64,000 nucleotides of DNA, taken from positions 1,139,750-1,203,749 of the forward strand of contig JAKVOA010000001.1 of NCBI GenBank assembly GCA_022483045.1, given 5' to 3'. The DNA is from Oscillospiraceae bacterium. GTDB taxonomy: Bacteria > Bacillota > Clostridia > Oscillospirales > Acutalibacteraceae. The position numbers were made by a program, and so were the translations under genes. Numbering within the stretch: the first letter of the stretch is position 1; each line of letters begins with the position of its first letter. Shown piece after piece: positions 45,093-53,644 of this stretch. Under the pieces are notes generated by a model. That model was not told the DNA's origin. It saw only the letters and a list, made by a program, of their open reading frames with translations, and ran no database searches.

Positions 45093-45288
45093 TTGTTTGC
45101 TTTTTTGTTCATTCTATGCTACACTAAGAAACGGAAAAGCAAGCCTGATTTCTGTTAGACAGAAAATGATGGGGCAAGCGTATGTACATTTTTCCTACCT
45201 GCCTTTTGGGGATTGTGCAGGAACTGTTGTGTTGAAAAAGAAGAAAGACGCTTTCAGGTGGAAACATCTGGAAGCGTCTTTCTTTTTC
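45093..45288 (+). other. possible small plus-strand transcription unit (peptide or RNA)
   Basis: In the 555-nt gap between dapF and rlmH, TTGTTT (45093-45098) and TATGCT (45115-45120) with a 16-nt spacer could form a plus-strand promoter. A 17-residue frame (MYIFPTCLLGIVQELLC, 45182-45235) with a weak GGGG ribosome site follows, and then the terminator at 45243-45288. This may be a small hydrophobic peptide or a non-coding RNA. Bases 44744-45092 are AT-rich with nothing else recognised. Confidence 0.3.
45243..45288. terminator. bidirectional terminator after rlmH
   Basis: GAAAGACGCT and AGCGTCTTTC arms are flanked by T-rich tracts on both strands. It follows the rlmH stop on the minus strand. 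Confidence 0.75.
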
Positions 45289-45298
45289 GGATTCGCTG

Positions 45299-45778
45299 TT
45301 ATTTATGGTATTTTCCGTGATTTAATATCTGATAAGCCCGGTAAATCTGCTCACACAGCATGACCCGAGCCAACTGGTGCGGGAAAGTCATGGGCGACAT
45401 AGAGAGCCGCAGACGGCCTGCCTGCTTTACCTGCAGCGCAAGACCAAAACTGCTGCCGATGACAAACGAAACCTGCCCTGCATCATGCACGGCAGCTTCC
45501 TGCAAAAAGCGCGCAAGTGCGGGCGAATCCATTTCCCTGCCCTCAATACACAGTGGAACCACTGCTCCGCTGCCGCATGCGGAAAGGATGTGCTTTCCCT
45601 CTTTTTGCAGAGCTGTGTCAATCTGTGCCTGCGATGGGGAATCTGGCAGGCGGCTTTCCGGCAGTTCCGTAATAGAAAACTGCGCAAACGAGCGCAGCCG
45701 CTTCTCGTACTCTGCGCAGGCCTGCCGCCAATAGTTTTCTTTAAGCGAGCCGATACAGACGATCTGCACTTTCTGCAC
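45299..45778 (-). CDS. rlmH: 23S rRNA pseudouridine1915 N3-methyltransferase
   Basis: 159-residue SPOUT methyltransferase of the RlmH family. It shows VCIGSLKENYWRQACAEYEKRL at the start, a knot region FVIGSSFGL and the C-terminal TFPHQLARVMLCEQIYRAYQIL signature. It methylates pseudouridine 1915 in helix 69 of 23S rRNA. Its ATG overlaps the stop of the upstream metallo-hydrolase gene, the common rlmH-yycJ arrangement. Confidence 0.94.
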   Translation of the reverse strand: MQKVQIVCIGSLKENYWRQACAEYEKRLRSFAQFSITELPESRLPDSPSQAQIDTALQKEGKHILSACGSGAVVPLCIEGREMDSPALARFLQEAAVHDAGQVSFVIGSSFGLALQVKQAGRLRLSMSPMTFPHQLARVMLCEQIYRAYQILNHGKYHK

Positions 45779-46569
45779 TAAAACACCGTCACCTTTCCCG
45801 GGTTTTCACGCGGGGCCACTTCCAGTAAAAAGTCCCGGCCGTCCTGTGCACCCATCTGGGTAAGCGCACACAGGCTGGTTGTGCGCGCCAGTTCCGGTGT
45901 ATTGTTCTCTTTGCTGAGATGTGCTAAGAAAATGTGCGCTGTGCCGCTGTGCACCAGGCCGGTGACTGCCTCAGAGCAGGCCGCATTGGAAAGATGACCG
46001 CGATCTGATAAAATCCGCCTCTTGAGCGGATAGGGATACGGCCCATTCTGCAGCATACCGACATCATGATTCGACTCCAGCACAACCAGCTCTGCACCGG
46101 TAATACTGCTGCGCACTTCGTCAGAAAAATAGCCCAAATCAGTGGCAAAGGCCACCTGGTGTGCATCAGCTGTCTCTACGCAGTAGCCATAGCCCTCGGC
46201 GCAGTCGTGCGACGTGTGAAATGGACGAATACGCATACCTGCGCAGGCCACTCCCTCTTTGCCAACCACATACGCAGGGAATTTGCCATTGAGCACACTC
46301 ATTTTCTGCAGCGCCTGCAAAGTACCTGCTGAGCCATACACGGGTACCTCCATGCGCGAGGCCAGAACACGCAGACCCTTGATATGGTCTGTATGTTCAT
46401 GTGTCACAAAAATTGCGTGCACTGCTTTCTGCGCAATGCCGCAAGCATCCAGTTTTTCCCGAATCTGCTTTGCACTGCGCCCAGCATCGACCAAAATGCC
46501 CTCATCTGCAGAACCTATGTAATAACTGTTTCCGCTGCTGCCGCTAAAAAGCGGACAAAATACTGCCAT
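45778..46569 (-). CDS. YycJ/WalJ-type metallo-beta-lactamase-fold hydrolase
   Basis: 263 residues. The zinc motif is THEHTDHIKG, preceded by LVDAGRSAKQI. A C-terminal HLSKENNTPELA histidine region is typical of the YycJ/WalJ family, which is linked to cell-wall and replication coordination as a predicted exonuclease. It begins at the ATG 46569. Here it accompanies rlmH, without the walRK genes in the window. Confidence 0.82.
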   Translation of the reverse strand: MAVFCPLFSGSSGNSYYIGSADEGILVDAGRSAKQIREKLDACGIAQKAVHAIFVTHEHTDHIKGLRVLASRMEVPVYGSAGTLQALQKMSVLNGKFPAYVVGKEGVACAGMRIRPFHTSHDCAEGYGYCVETADAHQVAFATDLGYFSDEVRSSITGAELVVLESNHDVGMLQNGPYPYPLKRRILSDRGHLSNAACSEAVTGLVHSGTAHIFLAHLSKENNTPELARTTSLCALTQMGAQDGRDFLLEVAPRENPGKVTVF

Positions 46570-46659
46570 TCTCTTTGATAGCTCCTATCCTGCGCAGGAA
46601 AGACGGGACCGCGCCGAAAAAATTCCGCTTGCCCCGCCTAATAATTCTGTATTTATGCT

Positions 46660-48000
46660 TTATCCAGCTTCCTGCTCTTCTGCATTATCTTTGACGGTAA
46701 CACGCCGAATATCCGCCCCAACGCTCTGCAGTTTATCTACAATATTTTCATAGCCGCGCTCAATATTGCGAATCTGCTCAATCTCTGTTGTTCCTTTGGC
46801 AGAGAGCGCCGCAATGACCATGGCTGCACCCGCGCGCAGGTCGGTTGCCTTTACCGGTGCAGCAGTCAAGCTTTCGACTCCCTCTACCACAGCAAGGCGG
46901 CCATTTACAGAAATCTGCGCGCCCATGCGCTTTAATTCCTCGACATACCGGAAACGGTTGTCCCATACGCTTTCGTTTACAATACTGGTTCCCTTTGCAA
47001 TGGAGAGCAGTGCCGTAATCTGCGGCTGCATATCCGTTGGGAAACCGGGGTGCGGCATTGTTTTAATATTACACTTATTCAGCTGGCCAACATAACGCAC
47101 CCGCACCGCTTCGTCGTACTCGGTGATTTCCAGGCCGACTTCCTCAAGTTTGGCCATAATAGACTCCAGATGCTTGGGGATGACATTGGTCACCGTTACA
47201 TCGCCGTGGGTTGCAGCGCCCGCTACCATATAGGTACCTGCTTCAATCTGGTCAGGAATAATGGAATACGTGACACCATGCAGATGCTTGACACCATAAA
47301 TTTTAATAACATCAGTGCCGGCGCCGCGGATATCTGCACCCATAGAGTTGAGAAAGTTTGCCAGGTCGACAATATGCGGCTCTTTTGCCGCATTTTCAAT
47401 CACAGTAACACCGGTAGCTTTTACCGCCGCCAGCATGATATTGATAGTCGCGCCCACAGAAACAACATCCAGGTAGATATTGCTTCCATGCAGCTCTTTT
47501 GCGGAAACATTGACCATGCCGCCCTCAACCGTATGCGTTGCGCCCAAAGCAGCAAAGCCTTTCAAATGCAGGTCGATGGGGCGCACGCCAAAGTTGCACC
47601 CACCCGGCATGGAAACGATTGCATGGTGGCAGCGCCCTAAAAGGGCACCCAAAAGATAATAAGAGCCGCGCATTTGGCGCGCAAGCTCATAAGAAGCCAC
47701 ATAAGTGCTCAGCGAGCGCGGGTCGATAATTAAAGTAGAGCGGTTGATCCAGCGCACATCCACACCCATTTCGTGCAGAATATGAATCATCGCATTAACA
47801 TCGGTAATATTCGGAACATTTTCTATACGGCAGGCATCATCACAAAGAAGGACCGCGGGGATAATCGCAATCGCTGCATTTTTTGCGCCGCTGATTCTGA
47901 TCTGCCCCTTCAGCTGGTTGCCGCCATTTATTAAGAACTTATCCAAGTTCTGACACTCCATTTCATGATAGTCTTCCTGTCTGCCTGCCCGCGCTTTCAT
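46660..48000 (-). CDS. murA: UDP-N-acetylglucosamine 1-carboxyvinyltransferase
   Basis: About 446 residues if started at the ATG at 48000, 433 if at the ATG at 47961 (MECQNLDKFLINGG). It catalyses the first peptidoglycan step, and the fosfomycin-target Cys is in MPGGCNFGVRPIDLHL. The ATG at 48000 overlaps the stop of a 17-codon frame that has a strong ribosome site, suggesting translational coupling. The downstream ATG has AGGAAG about 11 nt away. I cannot decide between them. The gene has its own promoter about 180 nt upstream. Confidence 0.9.
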   Translation of the reverse strand: MKARAGRQEDYHEMECQNLDKFLINGGNQLKGQIRISGAKNAAIAIIPAVLLCDDACRIENVPNITDVNAMIHILHEMGVDVRWINRSTLIIDPRSLSTYVASYELARQMRGSYYLLGALLGRCHHAIVSMPGGCNFGVRPIDLHLKGFAALGATHTVEGGMVNVSAKELHGSNIYLDVVSVGATINIMLAAVKATGVTVIENAAKEPHIVDLANFLNSMGADIRGAGTDVIKIYGVKHLHGVTYSIIPDQIEAGTYMVAGAATHGDVTVTNVIPKHLESIMAKLEEVGLEITEYDEAVRVRYVGQLNKCNIKTMPHPGFPTDMQPQITALLSIAKGTSIVNESVWDNRFRYVEELKRMGAQISVNGRLAVVEGVESLTAAPVKATDLRAGAAMVIAALSAKGTTEIEQIRNIERGYENIVDKLQSVGADIRRVTVKDNAEEQEAG

Positions 48001-48053
48001 CAATTATAGTATATCGCAAAGCGACAAGAACTTGAAGAAAAAAGCAATTCCAT
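48000..48053 (-). CDS. 17-residue upstream peptide coupled to murA
   Basis: ATG (48051-48053) follows AAGGAG by four A. The frame reads MELLFSSSSCRFAIYYN and stops at TGA, sharing one base with the murA ATG (TGATG). The strong ribosome site and overlap suggest that translating this peptide delivers ribosomes to murA. Confidence 0.4.
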   Translation of the reverse strand: MELLFSSSSCRFAIYYN

Positions 48054-48181
48054 TTTTCTCCTTGCACGGACCTGCCGGCAACGGAAAAGCGGCCGAAGTT
48101 TTTGGGTAAAGGCCCACTTTTCTGTGCCGTATTCCACTAACAGGGAATCCTATTTTCGGATTATGTAAATGTACCTTTATG

Positions 48182-48210
48182 ATAATACCGCAAGAAACGG
48201 CTGTTGTCAA
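48182..48210 (-). promoter_or_regulatory. murA promoter
   Basis: On the minus strand TTGACA (48205-48210), a 17-nt spacer and TATTAT (48182-48187). A leader of about 175 nt follows with no recognised riboswitch. Confidence 0.65.
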
Positions 48211-48235
48211 CCGAAAAGCAGGGTGTAAACCCTGC

Positions 48236-48286
48236 AGAAAAAGCGGCGCTTTTCCCTGTAAAATACAGGCAAAGTGCCGCTTTTAA
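48236..48286 (-). terminator. terminator of the M23 peptidase gene
   Basis: AAAAGCGGC and GCCGCTT arms, with an inner CCTGT/ACAGG stem, are followed by TTTTTC on the minus strand, about 35 nt after the stop at 48322. Confidence 0.7.
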
Positions 48287-48321
48287 AAAAGTTGCATAAT
48301 TTTTATTAAAAATACGGGATA

Positions 48322-49860
48322 TTATTTTGTGGATAGAACAGTCGCGCTCTTTTGATATGACGCAAGTGATGTTTTCGCTGTGTTTTGTGCAGCCGTTGAC
48401 ATCGCGGTAATCTGCTCTGCTGTAAGCTTTTGCCCTAGATAAGACACTGCCTTGGCAGAGTCGGCATTTACCAAATTGGTCGGATCAATTTTTTCTCCAT
48501 TTTTATGCACCTCAAAGTGGCAGTGGGCACCGGTAGAGTGGCCGGTGCTGCCAACCAGTGCAATCAACTGACCCTGTGCGACTTTTGCGCCCTGCGCTAC
48601 CAGCAGCTTACTGGCGTGGCCGTAAATGCTGCAGAAACCGTTGCCGTGGTCAATCATAATATAATTGCCGTAGCCGCCCTCATCATAGCCGGCAACCTGT
48701 ACGGTGCCGCCGTCGGCCGCATAGATTGGCTGGCCCATAGCGTCGCTGCCGGAAATATCAAGGCCATAGTGGAACTTGCCCCACCGCGCAGCATAGCCGG
48801 AAGTAATGCTGGTAAGTGTTGGGACCGGCCACAAAAAGCTGCCGGTTGCAGTACCCGCTGCCGCCGTGACAACAGGATGCACTTTTGTCCCCTTTGCGGT
48901 TACTTCATCTACCGGATTGGCAGTCTGCACCGCAGACGTACTGCGTGCCGTTTCAATTCCGTCGACATACGTAATTTGATAGGTTGTTGTCTTTTTGCCA
49001 TTGGCACCTTTTGTCTGTACAGTTGTCTGCCCCTGGTAAAGAGAAGCGGACGAAACTGTCTTTTTCGCGTAGGGCAACGCCTGAGAAACGGTTTGGCTTC
49101 CAACTGTCTTGATAGAAACGAGTTTTTTGCGCGGCTCCAGCTGAATAACGTCTCCGGGCTGCAATGTCTTCATATTTGTGCCAAGGTTTACTTCTGCAAG
49201 CCTTGCCGGCGTCAGGCCATTCTTTTTTGCAATAGAATCTGCAGTGTCGCCCTTTGCCACGGTATACGTTTTGGTCTTTGCTTTTTCGCCGGAAAGCAGC
49301 ACCTGCATGGCATCATCCGTCACAATGCTGGCGGTGTCATACTCACCAGGCACCAATTTCATCTGGCTTAAAAATACAGCATTTTTTCCGCCGGTACTGA
49401 CCTGCTCATTCGCTAAAAGGGTATTCAGCATAGTCTGCAGTTTTGCGCTGTCTGTTACTGCACCGACAAAGGTTCCATCTACATAAAGGCCTGTAGCCGC
49501 CTGTTTTTGTTTTGGCGTATTGACTGCAAACATCTGCACAGTAGAAGCGCTCTTCTGTTGTTCGGCGGCATTATCGGTCAAGGCAAAGCGCAGCTCAAAC
49601 TGCTGAGCCGGCCGCACAGACGACATATTCTGTACAAAAGGAGATGCGCTGCGCAGCTGCACGCTGGCAGCCTGTGTCGTTTCGTCCCACAAAGAATGCG
49701 CGCCATATGCCGCACCGGCAGTCACAAAAAGTGCCACTGCCGGCAGCAAAAAGCGTGCTGTATGTTTCGCTCGGGAAGAAGCCGTATACACCTGTGGCAA
49801 AAGAGATTTCTTCTCTGGCAGCGAAATCTTTTTCTCTTGTTTTTTCTGATCTTCCTGCAT
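48322..49860 (-). CDS. membrane-anchored LysM and M23 peptidoglycan endopeptidase
   Basis: 512 residues. A short cytoplasmic start is followed by a membrane segment at about 36-55 and an unassigned extracytoplasmic region. A LysM domain lies near 195-245 (YTVAKGDTADSIAKKNGLT) and a G5-like stretch near 250-310. The M23 domain is near 340-460, with zinc ligands in KFHYGLDISGSD and GAHCHFEV. It would cut peptide cross-links in the cell wall. It begins at the ATG 49860. The LysM plus M23 layout resembles cell-division or sporulation hydrolases. The 260-nt upstream gap holds no gene. Confidence 0.85.
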   Translation of the reverse strand: MQEDQKKQEKKISLPEKKSLLPQVYTASSRAKHTARFLLPAVALFVTAGAAYGAHSLWDETTQAASVQLRSASPFVQNMSSVRPAQQFELRFALTDNAAEQQKSASTVQMFAVNTPKQKQAATGLYVDGTFVGAVTDSAKLQTMLNTLLANEQVSTGGKNAVFLSQMKLVPGEYDTASIVTDDAMQVLLSGEKAKTKTYTVAKGDTADSIAKKNGLTPARLAEVNLGTNMKTLQPGDVIQLEPRKKLVSIKTVGSQTVSQALPYAKKTVSSASLYQGQTTVQTKGANGKKTTTYQITYVDGIETARSTSAVQTANPVDEVTAKGTKVHPVVTAAAGTATGSFLWPVPTLTSITSGYAARWGKFHYGLDISGSDAMGQPIYAADGGTVQVAGYDEGGYGNYIMIDHGNGFCSIYGHASKLLVAQGAKVAQGQLIALVGSTGHSTGAHCHFEVHKNGEKIDPTNLVNADSAKAVSYLGQKLTAEQITAMSTAAQNTAKTSLASYQKSATVLSTK

Positions 49861-50120
49861 GAAAAGCGTATCCTTTCTATCTATCTTGTTTTCAGTTTTC
49901 TTCCTGTATTTTCTAAAAACTACTAAAAACTGATTTCATTATAAAGCAAGAGTTACAAACTTGCAACCATTTCTTCTCGACAAAAAAAGCAGGTCTTTCG
50001 CCAATTTTTTGGCTTATAACCCGCCTTACGTGCATATTCGGTTTCTTTCTGTTCCTAAAGATTTAATAAATCTTAATCATTCTGTATAAGAATTCACTTC
50101 ATTTCCTCTCCTTGGTATTT

Positions 50121-50579
50121 TTACGGGCGGTACGCAAGGTCAGCGGGCTGCCACTTTGCAATAATCGGCAAAAAGGCCTTCGCCTCTTTTACTGCGCCTG
50201 CAAGGTCATGCTCCAGATAATTGCCGCACTCTGCTTTTTTGGCTCCGGGAATCTCGCCTTTCCAGTCGGCGATCTGCTGGAAGCTCTCTTGAATCAGCGT
50301 GATAGCGTCCTGCTGACTCATGCTGCGCACAAGCAGATAAAAACCGGTGCGGCAGCCCATAGGCCCAAAGTAGATGACGCGGTCGCCAAAGCGGCTGTTG
50401 CGCGCGGCAGTGGCAAACAAATGCTCTATCGTGTGCAGCGCAGCCTGCGGCAAAAAGGGCGGCTGGTTTGGTGTGCGCATACGGATGTCGTACGTTGTAA
50501 TATCGCCGTCGATACGGGAAGTATAAATGCCGGGCGTTAAGGTATTATGGTTCACACAAAAACTTGCAATTCTTCTCAT
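50121..50579 (-). CDS. luxS: S-ribosylhomocysteine lyase
   Basis: 152 residues. The metal ligands are H49 and H53 (HTIEH) and C118 (ECGNY), with the catalytic cysteine in GCRTGF. It converts S-ribosylhomocysteine to homocysteine and the AI-2 precursor DPD, recycling the methyl cycle. It lies 30 nt after an unknown gene on the same strand. No pfs gene is adjacent. Confidence 0.94.
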   Translation of the reverse strand: MRRIASFCVNHNTLTPGIYTSRIDGDITTYDIRMRTPNQPPFLPQAALHTIEHLFATAARNSRFGDRVIYFGPMGCRTGFYLLVRSMSQQDAITLIQESFQQIADWKGEIPGAKKAECGNYLEHDLAGAVKEAKAFLPIIAKWQPADLAYRP

Positions 50580-50609
50580 AATCTGGTCTATCCTTTCCCA
50601 ATAATTCTT

Positions 50610-51419
50610 TTACAATAGAAAAGTACGAAGCAAATCCGCACCCAGCGGGATTATGTCCTCATACAGCTGCAAAAACGTGCGGCTGTCCGCTTGGGGTGCA
50701 GTGCCCCAGGGTAGTTGCTGCAGATTCGCGTAATCAAAACTGCCGTCTTCCATAAAGCTGCGCATTTGGCTGGACTTTTGGTGCAGACCATTTTTTTCGT
50801 GCCTTTGGTAAAAGATGCGCCTAAGCCCCGTGGGGTCTGTCGTGCGCCGATAAAGGCGGCGGCAGTCGGCAGCCGCTTTTTCACACAGCTCCTCACTTTC
50901 TGCGGTACTCGTCAGTTTTCCAAATAAAAAGGCACACAGCCCTGCTGTTTGCTGTGAGGCTGTGTCTGACTTTGGCAGTGTTTTCTGCAGCGGAAAATCG
51001 GTTGGCAGCAGCCCACGCTCATAGCGCAGCAAAATGGTATCTAGGGCTGTTTCCTCTTCATTAACCAAGATCTCCGCCGGCTGCTGCGGGTCTTGTTCCT
51101 GCAGCCTCTGCGCAAAGCAGCTGATGAATGGCGTCGTCTCTTTCTGCAGAACAGCCGCGCACAAAAAGCCACATGCACAGGAAAGCGATGCGGTACCCGC
51201 AGACTGCTGTACATAAATGCGCAAAAGGGACTGCAGCTGCTCGGATGTCTGCCGCTCTACAGCTGCTGCACCAATCTTTAGTTCAGGCTGCAGAGATAAA
51301 ATCTGCAGTCCCTGTGCGCCCCACAAAAAGGCTGCTTCATCAGAAACGGAATCTGCCGCTTCCTGCAGTACTTCTTTTACACGCCCTGCATACAGATAAT
51401 ACGTAATTGCTGCCGGCAT
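50610..51419 (-). CDS. conserved-looking protein of unknown function
   Basis: 269 residues from the ATG at 51419, behind AGGAGG (the frame to 51443 is less likely). It is mostly alpha-helical, with no signal peptide or clear membrane segment. A cysteine-rich patch LSCACGFLCAAV lies near residue 88. The N-terminus is PAAITYYLYAGRVKEVLQEAAD. I recognise no domain. It is directly upstream of luxS and probably cotranscribed with it. Confidence 0.65.
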   Translation of the reverse strand: MPAAITYYLYAGRVKEVLQEAADSVSDEAAFLWGAQGLQILSLQPELKIGAAAVERQTSEQLQSLLRIYVQQSAGTASLSCACGFLCAAVLQKETTPFISCFAQRLQEQDPQQPAEILVNEEETALDTILLRYERGLLPTDFPLQKTLPKSDTASQQTAGLCAFLFGKLTSTAESEELCEKAAADCRRLYRRTTDPTGLRRIFYQRHEKNGLHQKSSQMRSFMEDGSFDYANLQQLPWGTAPQADSRTFLQLYEDIIPLGADLLRTFLL

Positions 51420-51473
51420 AGCAAGCCCTCCTTTTACAGACATCTGTATTGTACCATACTGTCAAAAAGAATA

Positions 51474-52370
51474 CTACCTGCACGCCGGGCAGGAAAGCCC
51501 CAGCTCACACAGCAGAGCCGAAAAATCTGCCGGAAAAGGCGCAGAGACAGTCTGCTCCCCTGCTGCCGGCGAAACAAAGTGCGCACCTGCACAGTGCAGC
51601 GCCTGCCGACCGATCAGCTGCCTGCTGCCGCCGTAAAAGTCATCGCCGGCAAGCGGATGACCAAGGTACGCCATGTGTACACGAATCTGATGTGTGCGGC
51701 CGGTCTCTAAAACGCAGCACACCAGTGTATGGCCGTTTGCGCTGCCAACTGCCCGCCAATGGGTTACTGCCGGTCGGCCCTCTGCACAAACCTGTTGTTT
51801 TACTTTGCTGCCGGGCACTGGACCAAGCGGCTCGCGCACCGTTCCCTGGCCACTCAGCATGCCTTCGCAAACAGCCCAGTAGGTTTTCTGTACCGTAGGC
51901 GGGACCGCACAAGCAGCATAGCGGTCTTTAGCCAGCAGAACCAAGCCGGTCGTATCGCGGTCCAGGCGGTAGAGCGGGTGAAAAGCCGGGGCTTCGCCGT
52001 GCTGTTGAAAATAAGCAAGCGCTACATCTCGCAGTGTGCCGCTCAGCTGCCCCGCGCGTGCATAAATAATCATGCCGGCCGGCTTATCCGCCGCAAGCAC
52101 AGAGGCATCCTCATACAAAACCGAAAGCGGCGGCGCTCCGTTGGGGTGCAGCTCTGCCTTTTCGCGCTCCTGCGGCAGGCGCAGAGTCAGCACTTCTCCT
52201 GTATGCAGTTTATCTGTGGCGATTTTCTGTATGCCCCCTACCGTGATGCCGTTTTCAACACGCTTGCACTGTGCCAGCAGCCGCGCGGAAACCCCGCAGT
52301 ATCCGCGCAGGAAACCCCGCACGCGCACCCCTTCATGAGTTTTCGGTACTGTAAAAGAAATTTCGCGCAT
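51474..52370 (-). CDS. RluA-family pseudouridine synthase
   Basis: 298 residues. An N-terminal S4-like domain (about 14-70) precedes the pseudouridine synthase domain with the catalytic aspartate in YRLDRDTTGLVLLAK, and CVLETGRTHQIRVH. The family modifies 23S rRNA or tRNA uridines, but which site (RluD-like or another) cannot be told. The start is the ATG at 52370 behind CGGAGG, immediately after the ilvE terminator. Confidence 0.9.
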   Translation of the reverse strand: MREISFTVPKTHEGVRVRGFLRGYCGVSARLLAQCKRVENGITVGGIQKIATDKLHTGEVLTLRLPQEREKAELHPNGAPPLSVLYEDASVLAADKPAGMIIYARAGQLSGTLRDVALAYFQQHGEAPAFHPLYRLDRDTTGLVLLAKDRYAACAVPPTVQKTYWAVCEGMLSGQGTVREPLGPVPGSKVKQQVCAEGRPAVTHWRAVGSANGHTLVCCVLETGRTHQIRVHMAYLGHPLAGDDFYGGSRQLIGRQALHCAGAHFVSPAAGEQTVSAPFPADFSALLCELGLSCPACR

Positions 52371-52381
52371 AGTTCCTCCGT

Positions 52382-52415
52382 AAAAAATGCCACCCCGCAG
52401 CGCAGAGTGGCATTT
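52382..52415 (-). terminator. ilvE terminator
   Basis: AAATGCCAC and GTGGCATT arms on the minus strand are followed by TTTTTT. It sits between ilvE and the pseudouridine synthase gene and ends just before the latter's ribosome site. Confidence 0.7.
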
Positions 52416-52430
52416 CTGAAAATTTTAAAT

Positions 52431-53501
52431 TCAGCAGACTTTTGTGATCCAGTGCATGTCGTCCGGCAGACGACCCCACTGAATACCCGTAAGAGTATCG
52501 TACAGGCGCTGGGTAACTTCGCCGATGTTGCCGCCATTGATTTTGGCGACCTCATCTTTGTAGCGCAGCTCACCGACCGGGGAAATGACAGCCGCGGTGC
52601 CGGTGCCAAAGACTTCTTCTAGTTTGCCCTCTTTTGCCGCTTTCATAACATCGACAACCGGCAGACGTTTTTCAGAAACTTCATAGCCCCACTTTTTCAG
52701 CAGTTCAATACAGGACATGCGGGTGACGCCCGGCAGAACCGTACCAACAGTAGGCGCTGTATAAATGGTGCCGTCAATCTTAAAGAAGCAGTTCATAGAT
52801 CCAACTTCTTCCACGTACTTGCGCTCTACACCGTCAAGCCAAAGAGTCTGGCTGTAACCCAAAGACTCCGCAATCTCCTGTGAAATCAGGGAAGCTGCAT
52901 AGTTGCCGCCGCACTTGATGTAGCCTGTGCCGCCGGGTGTTGCGCGTACGTATTTGTCCTCTACGTAAATCTTGACCGGGTTGAGGCCTGTCGGGTAATA
53001 GGCAGCAACCGGGCAGCAGATAATCATGAATTTGTAAGTATCAGAAGGCTTTACACCTAAATGAGCCTCGGTCGCAATGCAGAACGGGCGAATGTACAAA
53101 GATTCGCCGGCCTGGCTTGGCACCCAGTCTTTTTCGGTCTTTACCAGTGCCTTGGCTGCCGTAACAAAGTCCTCTTCCGGCACGACCGGCATAACCATGC
53201 GCTCGTTGGTGGATTTAAAGCGCGCAGCGTTCTTTTCCGGACGAAAAAGCTGAATGTCGCCCTTGGGTGTACGGTAAGCTTTCATGCCCTCGAAAGACTC
53301 CTGCGCATAATGCAGAACAATGGCAGCAGGGTCAAGCTGCAGCGGCGCATATGGTACAATGCGGGGATCGTGCCAGCCAATGCCGACGGTGTAGTCCATA
53401 ACAAACATGTGGTCTGTAAAAATGGTGCCAAAGGGCAGCGGATCGCCCGGGGCCGGTTTCTTCTTTGGCGTTTTTGTCAGTTCATAGCGGATCTCCTGCA
53501 T
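52431..53501 (-). CDS. ilvE: branched-chain amino acid aminotransferase
   Basis: 356-residue class IV PLP aminotransferase, the long form. It has the YAQESFEGMKAYR region, the PLP lysine in GTGYIKCGGNYAASL and EEVGSMNCFF. It interconverts Leu, Ile and Val with their 2-oxo acids. The start is the ATG at 53501. It has its own consensus-like promoter and terminator, so it is a single-gene unit. Confidence 0.93.
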   Translation of the reverse strand: MQEIRYELTKTPKKKPAPGDPLPFGTIFTDHMFVMDYTVGIGWHDPRIVPYAPLQLDPAAIVLHYAQESFEGMKAYRTPKGDIQLFRPEKNAARFKSTNERMVMPVVPEEDFVTAAKALVKTEKDWVPSQAGESLYIRPFCIATEAHLGVKPSDTYKFMIICCPVAAYYPTGLNPVKIYVEDKYVRATPGGTGYIKCGGNYAASLISQEIAESLGYSQTLWLDGVERKYVEEVGSMNCFFKIDGTIYTAPTVGTVLPGVTRMSCIELLKKWGYEVSEKRLPVVDVMKAAKEGKLEEVFGTGTAAVISPVGELRYKDEVAKINGGNIGEVTQRLYDTLTGIQWGRLPDDMHWITKVC

Positions 53502-53533
53502 AAAAAAAGCCCTCTTTCGTATTATTGCCTTCT

Positions 53534-53562
53534 ATTCTATCACATCAGTACATTGCTGACAA
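53534..53562 (-). promoter_or_regulatory. ilvE promoter
   Basis: On the minus strand TTGTCA (53557-53562), a 17-nt spacer and TAGAAT (53534-53539), about 30 nt from the ilvE start. No T-box was seen in this short leader. Confidence 0.65.
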
Positions 53563-53596
53563 GGCTAAGCTTGCCAACATTATGGCACAACACCGA

Positions 53597-53626
53597 CAAA
53601 AAGAATGTAAAGCATGTTACATTCTT
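53597..53626 (-). terminator. terminator of the rRNA methyltransferase gene
   Basis: AAGAATGTAA and TTACATTCTT form a perfect 10-bp stem followed by TTTTTG on the minus strand, about 18 nt after the stop at 53645. Confidence 0.75.
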
Positions 53627-53644
53627 TGCTATTTTCTGCAGAAG

